From assembly GCF_021043395.1 (NCBI RefSeq), contig NZ_JAJNKE010000001.1:106049-170048 (forward strand): a stretch of DNA of 64,000 nucleotides, in the 5' to 3' direction. The position numbers were made by a program, and so were the translations under genes. Under the pieces are notes generated by a model. It was not told where the DNA came from, made no database searches, and was given only the letters and a program-made list of their open reading frames with translations. The DNA comes from Clostridium guangxiense. Lineage in GTDB: Bacteria > Bacillota > Clostridia > Clostridiales > Clostridiaceae. This document shows, piece after piece, positions 47,258 through 57,124 of this stretch (positions within the stretch are counted from its first letter, which is position 1; every line of letters starts with the position of its first letter).

Positions 47258-49024
47258 TTAAGAATGCACCTCTTCCTGAATATTATTTAGCATTATATAA
47301 CATTTATCAAGTACATATAAATACACATTGAGTTTTCTTTCCAAATAAGATTTTGGAGTCAAAAATTCTATGTTTTCTACAGAAAATTTTAAAACCTCCC
47401 TATAAAAACCTATTTGATTAAGTTTATCTTCAAAATCCCTTATATATTTTTCTTTAGTACTTATTATATGATCACTTTCAATTATATTTATCGTACTTTC
47501 ACAAATAATTATAATATTATTAAGTGTATTTTTTAATTCTTTTAAAAAATATTTTATAAATTCACTATTTATATTCTCATAAATGGCATTATTATGCAAG
47601 TACTTTATAGTATTATTAAAGTTTTTTTCTGGCAATATAGAAAGTTTTTCATCATAATAATCATCGAAATTTATGTTTTTCGCACCTTTTATGTTCAATC
47701 CATCTTCCGAACCATTAAAAAATTCTGTATTTGGATTTAATGCTATTATTCTTTCCATAACATCTCGCATGGAAATAAATGATGGTTTAGTATACACATA
47801 CTCACCCTTATTATTTTTAACTTTTATGTATTCACTAGAACTTTCAAATTTCTCATTACTTATTTCATAATGAGAAACTGCGCCTTCAGCATAATTCTTA
47901 TTTCTACTATAACATAGATCCTGACCCAAAAAAATAATAGGATTACAGCCTAATTTAGCCAAGTTTTCCGCCATGACATTAGCAATAGAATTTCCACTAA
48001 ATTTTCCATATGTATTCCAATCAAAGCGTTTACTTACATATAAATCCATATTAGTTTGATTCATAGCAAACTTGTATTTTCCCGTATACTCTAGTACTTT
48101 ATCGTACACTTGAAGAGAATAAAATAAATTCACATCTTTATTTAGTACAAGATTTTCAAAAAGCTTTCCTTCTGATTCATTACCATCCATCGCTCCTGCT
48201 ATATGAGCTTTTATTCCATTGGACTCCAAAATCGTTATTCCAGTTCCAACTGAAACAATTAAAACATTTTCTTTGATCTCTCTTAACTTCTTTATATGGT
48301 AGGACAAAGAAGGTCCTGCGGCACAAATTACAGCTGGTACGTCCTTAAATATTCCATCTAAGACTTTAACTGGGCAAGTATCCCCTATGTAATTTAAATT
48401 TTTCGCATAATTCTTATACCAAACCTTATCGCTTAAATTAATTGACCTAATATTTGAAATATATCTGTTTAATTTTAATCTCAAACTTTCTATTATTCTT
48501 TTATAGAGTTGATAATATATAGCTTTATACATAGGTGAAATTACAAGCTTTATTTTAAGGCTTTTTAATTTGTTTATTACATTATCGAGTAAATTCATTA
48601 TTTGTGTTAAATCTTTACCTACGTAAATTCCTATATCATAAGGACTATTAATCATGAAATCAATGTTTACATTTTCAATCATAACCCTAAATATATCCTC
48701 ATCAGGTTCAACAATTATATAAGTCCTTTCTTCATCTTTTTCCAGCATTTTTTTTAGTTCATAACCAAGCCCAAATCCAAAAATAAATATAATATCAGCT
48801 TCTTCACTAAAGGCAGTATCACTTATACAATCTGCCATTTCCATTGGATCTACCTTACTGTAAATTCTATACTTTCTTCCTTTATATAATTTCACTATAT
48901 TAGAATTACCATTTAAGCTACTTTCAATATATGCACTTTTATTATGTAAAGTTATCATCTTATTATATAAAATTTCATCTATAATTTTTATGTATTTCAA
49001 ATTTTCATCGTATATTTTACTCAC
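47258..49024 (-). CDS. maf: Maf-type motility accessory factor / flagellin nonulosonate transferase (DUF115)
   Basis: This roughly 588-residue protein has a central DUF115 (MptE-like) domain (about 190-440) with the signature AVICAAGPSLSYHIKKL, GAMDGNESEG and IFLGQDLCYS. Proteins of this kind, called Maf, transfer pseudaminic or legionaminic acid onto flagellin in Campylobacter, Aeromonas and clostridia. The N-terminal Rossmann-like part (FIFGFGLGYELKKML) and helical C terminus match Maf architecture. The GTG at 49024 has GAGGTG five bases upstream. The neighbouring Pse-type genes support this role. Confidence 0.87.
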   Translation of the reverse strand: MSKIYDENLKYIKIIDEILYNKMITLHNKSAYIESSLNGNSNIVKLYKGRKYRIYSKVDPMEMADCISDTAFSEEADIIFIFGFGLGYELKKMLEKDEERTYIIVEPDEDIFRVMIENVNIDFMINSPYDIGIYVGKDLTQIMNLLDNVINKLKSLKIKLVISPMYKAIYYQLYKRIIESLRLKLNRYISNIRSINLSDKVWYKNYAKNLNYIGDTCPVKVLDGIFKDVPAVICAAGPSLSYHIKKLREIKENVLIVSVGTGITILESNGIKAHIAGAMDGNESEGKLFENLVLNKDVNLFYSLQVYDKVLEYTGKYKFAMNQTNMDLYVSKRFDWNTYGKFSGNSIANVMAENLAKLGCNPIIFLGQDLCYSRNKNYAEGAVSHYEISNEKFESSSEYIKVKNNKGEYVYTKPSFISMRDVMERIIALNPNTEFFNGSEDGLNIKGAKNINFDDYYDEKLSILPEKNFNNTIKYLHNNAIYENINSEFIKYFLKELKNTLNNIIIICESTINIIESDHIISTKEKYIRDFEDKLNQIGFYREVLKFSVENIEFLTPKSYLERKLNVYLYVLDKCYIMLNNIQEEVHS

Positions 49025-49051
49025 AGTATCACCTCGCACAAGTTCATCAAT

Positions 49052-50065
49052 TTATAACAGTTTATTTTCTCTTAAAATTTTTCTCACTTCATCTTTTTCA
49101 ATTGGTTTAACGTCATTTGAATTGTAGCTTCCAATTTTAGCACTTTTAAATTTGCTATAATAATTTTTTATGCTTTCATAGTAAGTTGGCAAAACCGCAT
49201 ACATATTTCCCAAATCAAATGCAAATTCTGATTCTTCCCTAGTCATAAGTTCCTCATATTTTCTCTCTCCAGCTCTCAAACCTATGGTTGTAATATTCAC
49301 GTCTTCTTTTTTTATATTTAATTTATTAGCAGTCTCCTCAATTATAACTTCAGCGAGATCGTACAGCTTTATAACAGGCATTTTTAATACAAAAGCTTCT
49401 CCACCTTTAGCATTTTCTCCTACTCTCATAATAAGTTCAACAGCTTGACTTAAAGTCATCATAAACCTAGTCATTTTAGGGTCAGTTATGGTAATTCTTT
49501 TATTTTCTTCTATTTGCTTTTTAAAAAGCGGTATTACAGACCCTCTTGAACCCATGACATTTCCAAATCTTACAACTGCAAACTTAGTCTTTACTGCACC
49601 CTTGCTATAATTTGCTGCTTGTACAAGTTTTTCCGCTAAAAGCTTTGTAGCGCCATATGAGTTAGCTGGATTAATTGCCTTATCAGAACTAGTAAATATC
49701 ACATTTTCTACATTATGGTATGCTCCTGCCTTAATTACATTCTCCATCCCTATTATATTCGTTTTTATAGCTTCATCTGGATTATACTCACAAGCAGGTA
49801 CATGCTTCATTGCAGCAAGGTTAAAAATAACATCTATGTCATTAGACGCCCTTTCAACTCTTTCATAATCTCTTACATCCCCAATTAAAAATCTAAATTT
49901 GCTTCTATCTGTTATTTCATTTTGCATTACAAACTGCTTATATTCATCTCTACTAAAAATTCTGATAACCTTTGGGTTTTGTTTTATAATCTCATTAACA
50001 AGACCTCTTCCTATGGTACCAGTTCCACCAATTATCAAAATTTTTTTATCTGTATAGTATCCCAA
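49052..50065 (-). CDS. pseB: PseB/CapD-type UDP-GlcNAc 4,6-dehydratase
   Basis: This roughly 337-residue SDR enzyme converts UDP-GlcNAc to a 4-keto-6-deoxy sugar, the first step to pseudaminic or legionaminic acid. Signatures are IGGTGTIG (NADP), SSDKA with the catalytic Asp-Lys pair, YGATK, RFGNVMGSRGSVIPLF and TITDPKMTRF. The start at the TTG 50065 is supported by GGAGG nine bases upstream and by the usual N terminus before the glycine motif; the longer frame from 50152 overlaps the neighbouring gene. Inverting (PseB) versus retaining activity cannot be told with certainty. Confidence 0.87.
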   Translation of the reverse strand: MGYYTDKKILIIGGTGTIGRGLVNEIIKQNPKVIRIFSRDEYKQFVMQNEITDRSKFRFLIGDVRDYERVERASNDIDVIFNLAAMKHVPACEYNPDEAIKTNIIGMENVIKAGAYHNVENVIFTSSDKAINPANSYGATKLLAEKLVQAANYSKGAVKTKFAVVRFGNVMGSRGSVIPLFKKQIEENKRITITDPKMTRFMMTLSQAVELIMRVGENAKGGEAFVLKMPVIKLYDLAEVIIEETANKLNIKKEDVNITTIGLRAGERKYEELMTREESEFAFDLGNMYAVLPTYYESIKNYYSKFKSAKIGSYNSNDVKPIEKDEVRKILRENKLL

Positions 50066-50112
50066 AATCTCAGTACCTCCATTATTGCCACATTCTATTA
50101 TAAAAAATACTC

Positions 50113-51276
50113 TTAAGAATATTTTAATAAATTTTCTCTTAATTCTCTCCATGTAAATTTAACATCTTCAAAATTTATATTATCTTTTTTACTACCTAAT
50201 AAACTTAAATTATAATTTGCATCCATATAATTAGGAAAATATAATAATGCCTTTTTTAAAAAATCTTTGCTGCTAATAAAATCTTTTTTTAACATATATA
50301 ATGCCCCAATATTATTCAACGCGGCACCATGGTTCTTCTTTAACCCTATAGTTTTCAAAAAATTATCTATGGATAAGTCTATCTTCCTATTTTTTATGTA
50401 GTATAATCCAAGCAAAAAATATATATTATAGTATTCATAATTTTTACTAAGCTCTTTTAACTTCTTGAAGCCTTCATCGTAATTTCCAAATCTAAACATC
50501 ATAAAAACAAAATCACATACATTAATATACTTAGGAAGGTTTCTTTTATTAATAGCATCTTCTATAAAATTAATATTGTACTGTTTTAAAATTGCCTTTT
50601 CACCAATTTTCATATTTTCCAAATTAGAAGACAAACTGCTATTTCTTCTTCTAACTTTAATTAATGGCTTATCAATATAACAAAAACCACCTACTTGAGC
50701 TATTCTAAGCCACAAATCCCAATCTTCAGCATAAGTTAATTTTTCATTAAACTTACATGCTTTATAAAAAGATTCTTTTTTTAAAATCACACCACTAGTC
50801 GATATATAATTTCTTAAAAATTCGTATCCTAAAATTTCTTGCGGTTCAGTTTGTATTCCCCTCATCTCTTCACTTATTATATTATCATTTTCATCTATTT
50901 GAACATAACTACAATATGACATTACATATTTATCATTAAATTTGGCATTTAGTTTATTAAGTTTTCTTTGAGACTCCTCAATTAAATTTGGCAGTGCTAA
51001 ATCATCTGAATCTAAAAACATCACATAATCACCATTTGACCTATCAACAGCATAATTTCTACAAAATGAGACGCCCATATTAATCTTAAAATCAAATATT
51101 TTTATCATATTATTAGACTTTCTCAATTCATGTAAAATTTTTAGTGTATCATCTGAACTACTGTCATTAATTAATATTATTTCAATTGGTAAAACACTTT
51201 GTTGTAATATACTATAAACTGTTTCTTGAATAAATCTTTCACAATTATAGCACGGTATTATAACTGAAATTTTCAT
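50113..51276 (-). CDS. Family 2 glycosyltransferase with C-terminal TPR repeats
   Basis: The N-terminal 240 residues are a GT-A glycosyltransferase of family 2: VIIPCYN, INDSSSDDT and FLDSDD for the nucleotide and metal, with EDWDLWLR as acceptor-side motif. About two to three tetratricopeptide repeats follow (residues 270-365, GAALNNIGALYMLKKDFISS). TPR-fused transferases often act on protein substrates, which would suit flagellin glycosylation; this is inference. It begins 16 bp after the preceding transferase gene. Confidence 0.88.
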   Translation of the reverse strand: MKISVIIPCYNCERFIQETVYSILQQSVLPIEIILINDSSSDDTLKILHELRKSNNMIKIFDFKINMGVSFCRNYAVDRSNGDYVMFLDSDDLALPNLIEESQRKLNKLNAKFNDKYVMSYCSYVQIDENDNIISEEMRGIQTEPQEILGYEFLRNYISTSGVILKKESFYKACKFNEKLTYAEDWDLWLRIAQVGGFCYIDKPLIKVRRRNSSLSSNLENMKIGEKAILKQYNINFIEDAINKRNLPKYINVCDFVFMMFRFGNYDEGFKKLKELSKNYEYYNIYFLLGLYYIKNRKIDLSIDNFLKTIGLKKNHGAALNNIGALYMLKKDFISSKDFLKKALLYFPNYMDANYNLSLLGSKKDNINFEDVKFTWRELRENLLKYS

Positions 51277-51292
51277 TTTATCATTCCTTAAA

Positions 51293-52762
51293 TTATAGTT
51301 CTAATAAATATTTCACATAATTATTTACTGAACATTGCTGTCTTATTATTTCTTTGTTAATAGCTCCATATATATGCAACAAATTTTTATTCCCATATAC
51401 ATACGAAATTATTTTTTCCGCAGTCTCTATATCTCTTTTATTTATAACAAATCCATTTATTTCGTTTTTTACAAATAAATCTACTCCACTAACATTTGTA
51501 ACAATTGGAATCACTCCATTCCCCATAGCTTCTAGCATAGAAATACTTGTGCCTTCATAATCTGAAAGATTTAAATATATATCAAGTTTACTCCAAAAAT
51601 CATTCATTTTATAATGTGGGATAAGTCCATATAATTTTACTTTATGTTTTAAATTTTGCTTTATAATAAATTCACTAATTATACTATAATATGGGCCAAC
51701 GCCAGCTATATGAATTTCATAATTCACCTTTTTCAATTCCAATTTTTCAATTAACTTTAATAAATAATCACATCTTTTCTGTTCCTTAACTAGCCTACCT
51801 GCAAATCCAATTTTAATAGGTTCTTTCTCATATGAGTAAACCTTTTTTATATTATTAAGCTCTACAGGAGATGTTCTGCTAGATATATCGTTTTTTCTTT
51901 CAGATAAACATTTTATTAAACTGCTTTCTATTTCTTGACTTACACATACAAACTTACTAATTATTTTACTGTACATATCATTTTGATAATATGTCATAAA
52001 TATATCTCCATGTAAAACTGATATTATCCTTACTTGGTCAGTATACATTTCCTTTAAAATATATGATATTTGTAAAATTTCAAATGAATCATTATTTATA
52101 ATTGTACAAGGTAAATATTTTGCTAGCTCATTACAAGCATTAATTAATGCATCAAAGTAATCAATTTTATCAAAATTTAAATTTATAATTTTATTATTAG
52201 TATAAGCATTCTTAATTTCTGAAGTTATACTCGGTTTTAAGTTAACTAAGTACGAATTTTTATTAAGATTTTTTATTCCTCTATTTACTGTAATTGACCA
52301 GTTTTCTATGCCTCCAAGTATAAGTCCACGAGGCAATGTAATCAATATATTACAACAGCTATCCTTAAGCTGCATTTTTTCATAACTCATTTCAGTTAAA
52401 GATGGCTCTAATGTATTTTTTAATCTTTTAGTAATTTCCGACATATTAGCTTTTAGCATATACTTCATTAATTTATTTATTTCAATATAATTTTTTTCTT
52501 TTACCAAACCGCAACTATTTAATTGACTGGATATTTCGTCATAAAACATACTTGCAATTACTATTAAATATTCATCTATATTAATTTCACTTAAAATACT
52601 AGGAGATTTTACTTTTATACCACAAAAAAAGGTTTCAAACTTGATATCGTTATTATCTATAAAAAAAACTATTTTGAAGTTAAAATTTTTTAATATTTCA
52701 TATGCCCTTTCTCCTGATTTAGAGGCTCCAAAAATTAATATTTTTTTGTCACTATACATCAT
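51293..52762 (-). CDS. Family 4 glycosyltransferase with N-terminal PglD-like Rossmann domain
   Basis: This 489-residue protein has an N-terminal nucleotide-binding-like domain (1-105) starting ILIFGASKSGERAYEIL and ending with the IVIASMFYDEI strand, resembling PglD N-terminal domains. A GT-B glycosyltransferase of family 4 follows (about 135-489) with IGFAGRLVKEQKRCDYLL and the acidic EGTSISMLEAM donor motif. A closely similar extra domain occurs in the next two transferases. The combination is unusual; the extra domain may bind a nucleotide or a partner protein. Confidence 0.85.
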   Translation of the reverse strand: MMYSDKKILIFGASKSGERAYEILKNFNFKIVFFIDNNDIKFETFFCGIKVKSPSILSEINIDEYLIVIASMFYDEISSQLNSCGLVKEKNYIEINKLMKYMLKANMSEITKRLKNTLEPSLTEMSYEKMQLKDSCCNILITLPRGLILGGIENWSITVNRGIKNLNKNSYLVNLKPSITSEIKNAYTNNKIINLNFDKIDYFDALINACNELAKYLPCTIINNDSFEILQISYILKEMYTDQVRIISVLHGDIFMTYYQNDMYSKIISKFVCVSQEIESSLIKCLSERKNDISSRTSPVELNNIKKVYSYEKEPIKIGFAGRLVKEQKRCDYLLKLIEKLELKKVNYEIHIAGVGPYYSIISEFIIKQNLKHKVKLYGLIPHYKMNDFWSKLDIYLNLSDYEGTSISMLEAMGNGVIPIVTNVSGVDLFVKNEINGFVINKRDIETAEKIISYVYGNKNLLHIYGAINKEIIRQQCSVNNYVKYLLEL

Positions 52763-52790
52763 AATAAGTATATCCTCTCCACATTAACAT

Positions 52791-53801
52791 TTAAAATGCT
52801 AAATAATCGATCAAATTATTGTATTTCACACTTTTTAAGTATTTTACTATGCTAAACCTTCCTGGCTCTGAAGCAACAACCACCTTAATATTTTTACTGC
52901 TATTTATAACTTCATATGGTGACCTTACTGTCATATTAAAAATCGTTGTATTCCATTTTTCTTCCGCTCCATCAACAAATCCACTAATTTGAAATCCATT
53001 TTCTTTAAATATATTATATAAATTCTTTCCTAGTCCTCCAGCACCCCATATATAAATCTCACGATCATCACTCTTAAATAAATTTTTAATTTCTTCCTTT
53101 TTTATTTCATAAAGTACTTTATATACTTCCAGCGTACTAGTAGAACATACAGATTTATCACTCACACGAATTTCACACAAAACTTCATTGATATTAGTTA
53201 TTTTATATCCTTTCTTATTTAACTCATAAAATAATTTATAATCTTCCCCTATTCTAAAATTACCATATCCATATTTTTTTATAACTTCAGCTCTTGCCAT
53301 TATAGATGAATTAATCAAACAGCAGTACCAATATAGTTTTTCATGCATATCTTTCTCTGTTAAAATACTGTTATTTTGTTTTTCTATATAGTTCTTACAA
53401 TATTTATACCTTTCACTATTTTTATTACCGCAAAAATATTCACTTAATGATCCTACAATACAAATATCTTTATTTTTATCTAAAAAATCTTTTTGCTTCT
53501 CAAATCTTTTTTTATCATATTTATCATCTGAATCAACTCTTGCAATATATTTTCCTATAACTTTTTTAAGCCCATAATTTGAAGCTTTACCAACCCCAAC
53601 ATTTTTTGAAAGCTTATAGTACTTTATTCTTGAGTCTTGAAAGCTTTTTATAACTGCTTCTGTTCCATCCGTTGACCCATCATCCACAATTATAAACTCA
53701 AACGCATCAAAGGTTTGAGTTAAAATACTTTCAATAGTTTCCGAAATATATTCTTCGGAGTTATATGTACACATTAACACTGATAGTTCAACATCATTCA
53801 A
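52791..53801 (-). CDS. Family 2 glycosyltransferase with C-terminal PglD-like Rossmann domain
   Basis: The first 230 residues are a family 2 glycosyltransferase (VLMCTYNSEEYISETI, IVDDGSTDGT, RVDSDD, and EDYKLFYEL). The last 100 residues are a Rossmann-type domain beginning IYIWGAGGLGKNLYNIF with FVDGAEEKW and IKVVVASEPG, similar to the N-terminal domain of the two flanking transferases. The TTG at 53801 has GGAG seven bases upstream; a GTG at 53810 overlaps that site. No signal or membrane segment is seen. Confidence 0.86.
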   Translation of the reverse strand: MNDVELSVLMCTYNSEEYISETIESILTQTFDAFEFIIVDDGSTDGTEAVIKSFQDSRIKYYKLSKNVGVGKASNYGLKKVIGKYIARVDSDDKYDKKRFEKQKDFLDKNKDICIVGSLSEYFCGNKNSERYKYCKNYIEKQNNSILTEKDMHEKLYWYCCLINSSIMARAEVIKKYGYGNFRIGEDYKLFYELNKKGYKITNINEVLCEIRVSDKSVCSTSTLEVYKVLYEIKKEEIKNLFKSDDREIYIWGAGGLGKNLYNIFKENGFQISGFVDGAEEKWNTTIFNMTVRSPYEVINSSKNIKVVVASEPGRFSIVKYLKSVKYNNLIDYLAF

Positions 53802-53821
53802 ATAAATCACTCCATAAAATT

Positions 53822-55594
53822 TTACAAGCTTTCAAACACATTTACCAAATCCCCCGTAAGTGCTTGTCTATTATACTTTTGAATTTTACTATCATCAAAC
53901 TCATTATAGGTTTTATTTTCTTTCCATAAATTATAACAATCTAAAATATATTTTTTCATACCTGATATATCATTATATTCAAAGTTTTTGCCACATTTTG
54001 TTTCATTTAGCAAGCCTTCAATTACACTACCTTGTGGAGATAAAGCTAATATATCTTTTTTTAATCTTAAATATTCAAATATTTTTCCAGTATATACTCT
54101 TTTAACCTTTTCATCATTTCCAACAACTAATAAAAGCAAATTCGCCTTATTTGCATTAATCAAACTTTCTATATGCGGAACATAGGATTTTATTTTCACT
54201 AAATTGTATGTATTTAATTCATTAATTTTAGTTTGAATTTCACTTTGAACTTTTCCAACAAACTCTATATATAATTCCTCTTTTTTTATTTTACATTCCC
54301 TAATCAATTCATTAACAGCTGTAATAAATGAATATGGTGTTATTTCCAAATAAAAAGATCCATTTGAAATTATCGTAAATTTATCATTGTATTCCTTTTT
54401 ATTGCTCATAAAATAAAAATCTTCTTCATCAAATCCGTTAGTGATATTAACAACTTTTTCTTTAGGTATTTTAAAATTACAAATATAATTTTCTACTGCC
54501 ATTGGGGTAACCGTAACTACTCTATCTGCACAATTTAATATGCTTTTTTCTAATTCTCTTTCAAATTCAAACCTTATATCATTTTCATCTCTATTTGAAT
54601 AGGGATTGTATGTCCATTCATCCCTAAAATCTGCCACCCATGGTATATAATTATACTTGTTCTTTAGATAATAGCCAGCTATATGTGAAGAACAAGGTGC
54701 AGACGTTGTATATATCATATCAATATTATTAAAATCAATGACCTGTTCTATTTTTTCCATTACAGAATTTACCCACGATATACAGGTATCTGGTGTTAAT
54801 ATTTCTTTTCTATTCATACAATTGTTTAATTTAATATAATTTACAAATTCATTCATTAACTCATCGCTATCTATTAACCCATATAATAAATTTACAATTT
54901 GCTGAATCTGGATTTTACTTAATCTCTCAGAATTGAAGTATTCATCATCTACTCTAATTATTTGCGTGTCATTCGGTATTTCATCCACCAGTGTTTTGTC
55001 CTCACCATCTTGAAAAAAGTTCCTTCCACAAGTAATTATTATAGGCTTCCAACCATATTTATTTAGATATCTTACAAACTTCAAAGTTCTTTGAACACCA
55101 GGTCCTCCAATTGGTGGAAATATATATGAAATTATTAATACTCTTTTTTTATGATTTATATGATTTTTATTTTTTACATTACTGTTATTTTTACCATATA
55201 TAAGACTAAATTCATTTCTATATTCTTTTTTAAATTTTCTATCAATTTTAATATTTTTATAATTATCTATATCACAAGCTTTTTCCAGACAATAAGCTTT
55301 TTTATATGTTATGTCACTTGGATCAATATAAAAGAAAATGTAAATATCATTTATACCATAATTTTTTAATTGTACTGATATTGGTCCATAATACATACTT
55401 GCAATTATAATATTAAAATTTGGATAGTCAATCAATACTTTAGGATTAATTACCTCTACGCCACAAAATCTTTTTCCTAATTTAGTTAAATCATTATCAC
55501 TAAAATAACATATTTCATATTTATCTTTAAGGACATTATAAGCAATTTCGCCTAAACGCGATGCACCAAATACTATTGCTTTTTTTCTCTCCAT
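53822..55594 (-). CDS. GT4-like glycosyltransferase with N-terminal PglD-like Rossmann domain
   Basis: This roughly 590-residue protein starts with KAIVFGASRLGEIAYNVL (residues 5-22) and FSDNDLTKLGKRFCGVEV, the same PglD-like domain as in the neighbouring genes. A glycosyltransferase of GT-B fold follows (about 145-590, VLIISYIFPPIGGPGVQRTL, VADFRDEW, ITNGFDEEDF). The ATG at 55594 is chosen because a promoter lies immediately upstream; a frame extending to 55663 would contain the terminator and promoter. The start has only a weak ribosome site. It heads a new transcription unit. Confidence 0.86.
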   Translation of the reverse strand: MERKKAIVFGASRLGEIAYNVLKDKYEICYFSDNDLTKLGKRFCGVEVINPKVLIDYPNFNIIIASMYYGPISVQLKNYGINDIYIFFYIDPSDITYKKAYCLEKACDIDNYKNIKIDRKFKKEYRNEFSLIYGKNNSNVKNKNHINHKKRVLIISYIFPPIGGPGVQRTLKFVRYLNKYGWKPIIITCGRNFFQDGEDKTLVDEIPNDTQIIRVDDEYFNSERLSKIQIQQIVNLLYGLIDSDELMNEFVNYIKLNNCMNRKEILTPDTCISWVNSVMEKIEQVIDFNNIDMIYTTSAPCSSHIAGYYLKNKYNYIPWVADFRDEWTYNPYSNRDENDIRFEFERELEKSILNCADRVVTVTPMAVENYICNFKIPKEKVVNITNGFDEEDFYFMSNKKEYNDKFTIISNGSFYLEITPYSFITAVNELIRECKIKKEELYIEFVGKVQSEIQTKINELNTYNLVKIKSYVPHIESLINANKANLLLLVVGNDEKVKRVYTGKIFEYLRLKKDILALSPQGSVIEGLLNETKCGKNFEYNDISGMKKYILDCYNLWKENKTYNEFDDSKIQKYNRQALTGDLVNVFESL

Positions 55595-55622
55595 ATTACA
55601 ATTTTCAACCCCTTTGTAATCT

Positions 55623-55651
55623 ATTATAACAGAATATTGGTGAAATATTAA
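55623..55651 (-). promoter_or_regulatory. Extended -10 promoter for the glycosyltransferase group
   Basis: On the minus strand TTAATA (55646-55651), 17 bp, then TATAAT (55623-55628) preceded by TG one base away. It sits directly after a strong terminator, 29 bp before the glycosyltransferase ATG. It should drive the genes from 55594 leftwards to the epimerase at 45903. Confidence 0.65.
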
Positions 55652-55689
55652 AAAAATACACAAATTTCAAAAATTGAAACTTGTGTATT
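55651..55689 (-). terminator. Strong rho-independent terminator after pseG
   Basis: A 16-bp stem with one G-U pair (55655-55670 with 55674-55689), loop of three, and a run of seven T on the minus strand. It ends the transcript coming from pseI/pseG and divides the glycosylation region into two units. Confidence 0.88.
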
Positions 55690-55785
55690 AAATTAATTTA
55701 TGAAAATTAGTTTTTATCTGTAATTTGAAACTCTTATACAATATAGTTAATTATTGGTATTATTAGCTATGTCTTGACAATTATT

Positions 55786-56778
55786 TCATACCATATCCAA
55801 AATTCTTTCAACTATCCTTAAGGTTCCTTTTCCATCTATAAGTTTACTAGACTTTTCTGATATTTCTTTCCGCATACTATAATTTTTATTTAACAAATTT
55901 ATTTCACTTAAGATCTTCTCTTTATTTATGTCATCATGCCATCCTAAGTTTTTTATAATTTTAAGCTCATCAAATTTATCTGCAACTCTATCTTGATTTT
56001 CTGCGATTGTTATAGAAAGCGATGGGATTCCAACTGCGCAAAGTTCATACAGCGTTGTTCCTGCCGCTGATATGCATATATCACATTTTTCCATTAGAGA
56101 TTTCATATCAGCATTGTAATACAAAAGCATATTAGAATATTTTTCATAGCTTTTAAGTTTACTGACATAATCCTCATTGAAAGCAGGCCCTATAACAACA
56201 TGAAAATTGTACTGCTGATCCTTCACATAATAAAGCATTTTAAGTGTTACCAAAAATGGATCTGAACCACCTAAAGTAATCATTATATCTTTCACTTTTC
56301 TTTTTATTAATTTATGTCTCAAATTTATAAATTCATACCTGAGTATAGTATACTTGCAGCCTAAAAGAAATTGCGTTTTAGAAGCTAAATCATAAGTTAA
56401 ATCCTCAGCATTTATGTTTTGATTTATAACAATATCGACATTTTTAAAAGAATACAAGCCCATATCGTCTATGTATATTGTTTTTTTAAATATTTTTTTA
56501 GTTGCTGAAAAATATTCATCATCTACATCATAACTATCAGTTATAAGTATATCTCCTTTTAGCTTGATTAAATCCTCTAAAAAACTTTTTTCTCCCACTA
56601 TATTAATTTTAAAACCTGACACTTGAACTTTATGTATACCTTCAGAATATTTATTTCCATTTCTACATACGTATTCTACATCAAAATATCTTTTTAATTC
56701 TTTAGCAAGGGTGAGTGTCCTCATAATATGGCCCATACCTATGCTGTTACCACCATCAGCTCTAATTAAAATTTTCAA
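55786..56778 (-). CDS. pseG: PseG: UDP-sugar hydrolase of pseudaminic acid synthesis
   Basis: PseG cleaves UDP from UDP-2,4-diacetamido-2,4,6-trideoxy-L-altrose, giving the substrate for PseI. The 330-residue GT-B-fold protein starts with IRADGGNSIGMGHIMRT; His17 lies in the position of the catalytic base described for Campylobacter PseG. The MITLGGSDP and CDICISAAGTTLYEL segments are also typical. The start is a TTG with AAGGGG eight bases upstream. Repeat element C separates it from pseI. Confidence 0.88.
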   Translation of the reverse strand: MKILIRADGGNSIGMGHIMRTLTLAKELKRYFDVEYVCRNGNKYSEGIHKVQVSGFKINIVGEKSFLEDLIKLKGDILITDSYDVDDEYFSATKKIFKKTIYIDDMGLYSFKNVDIVINQNINAEDLTYDLASKTQFLLGCKYTILRYEFINLRHKLIKRKVKDIMITLGGSDPFLVTLKMLYYVKDQQYNFHVVIGPAFNEDYVSKLKSYEKYSNMLLYYNADMKSLMEKCDICISAAGTTLYELCAVGIPSLSITIAENQDRVADKFDELKIIKNLGWHDDINKEKILSEINLLNKNYSMRKEISEKSSKLIDGKGTLRIVERILDMV

Positions 56779-56972
56779 TTTTCTATCCCCTTTTATTATT
56801 AAGTGAAGGGTTTTAACTCGCCTTGCTCGTTAAAAGACTAACTTTTTCGCTGAAGCGAAAAGTGAAGGGTTTAACTTTGCTTCGCTCGTTAAAGGTGAAT
56901 TATTTTATCTGCAATAAAATGCTATGGTTGATTTTCCTCCGCCTTGCTGCGGAAAATCTTCAAATTTAACTA

Positions 56973-57120
56973 TTTCAAATTTAACTGCGTTAAATTATCC
57001 ACTTTAATTTTAGGTCTTTCAAATTTAACTGCGTTAAATTTATCTACTTTAATTTTAGGTCTTTCAAATTTAACTACGTTAAATTTTCCTATGTTAAATT
57101 TATCTATGTTAAATTTTTCT
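56973..57120. repeat. 44-45-bp tandem repeats behind the four-helix-bundle gene
   Basis: Copies begin at 56973, 57017 and 57062 and share TTTCAAATTTAACTGCGTTA; the third breaks down into shorter GTTAAATTT-containing units. Each full copy contains a 9-bp inverted repeat AAATTTAAC/GTTAAATTT around a 3-nt loop. It lies 3' of the gene in its transcript. The plus-strand frame through it is only a translated repeat, not a gene. Confidence 0.8.
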
Positions 57121-57124
57121 GATT

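Noticed and set aside
55595..55663. N-terminal extension of the glycosyltransferase at 53822
   Set aside because: The extension would include the promoter and the end of a strong terminator, and its hydrophobic sequence has no counterpart in the sister domain.
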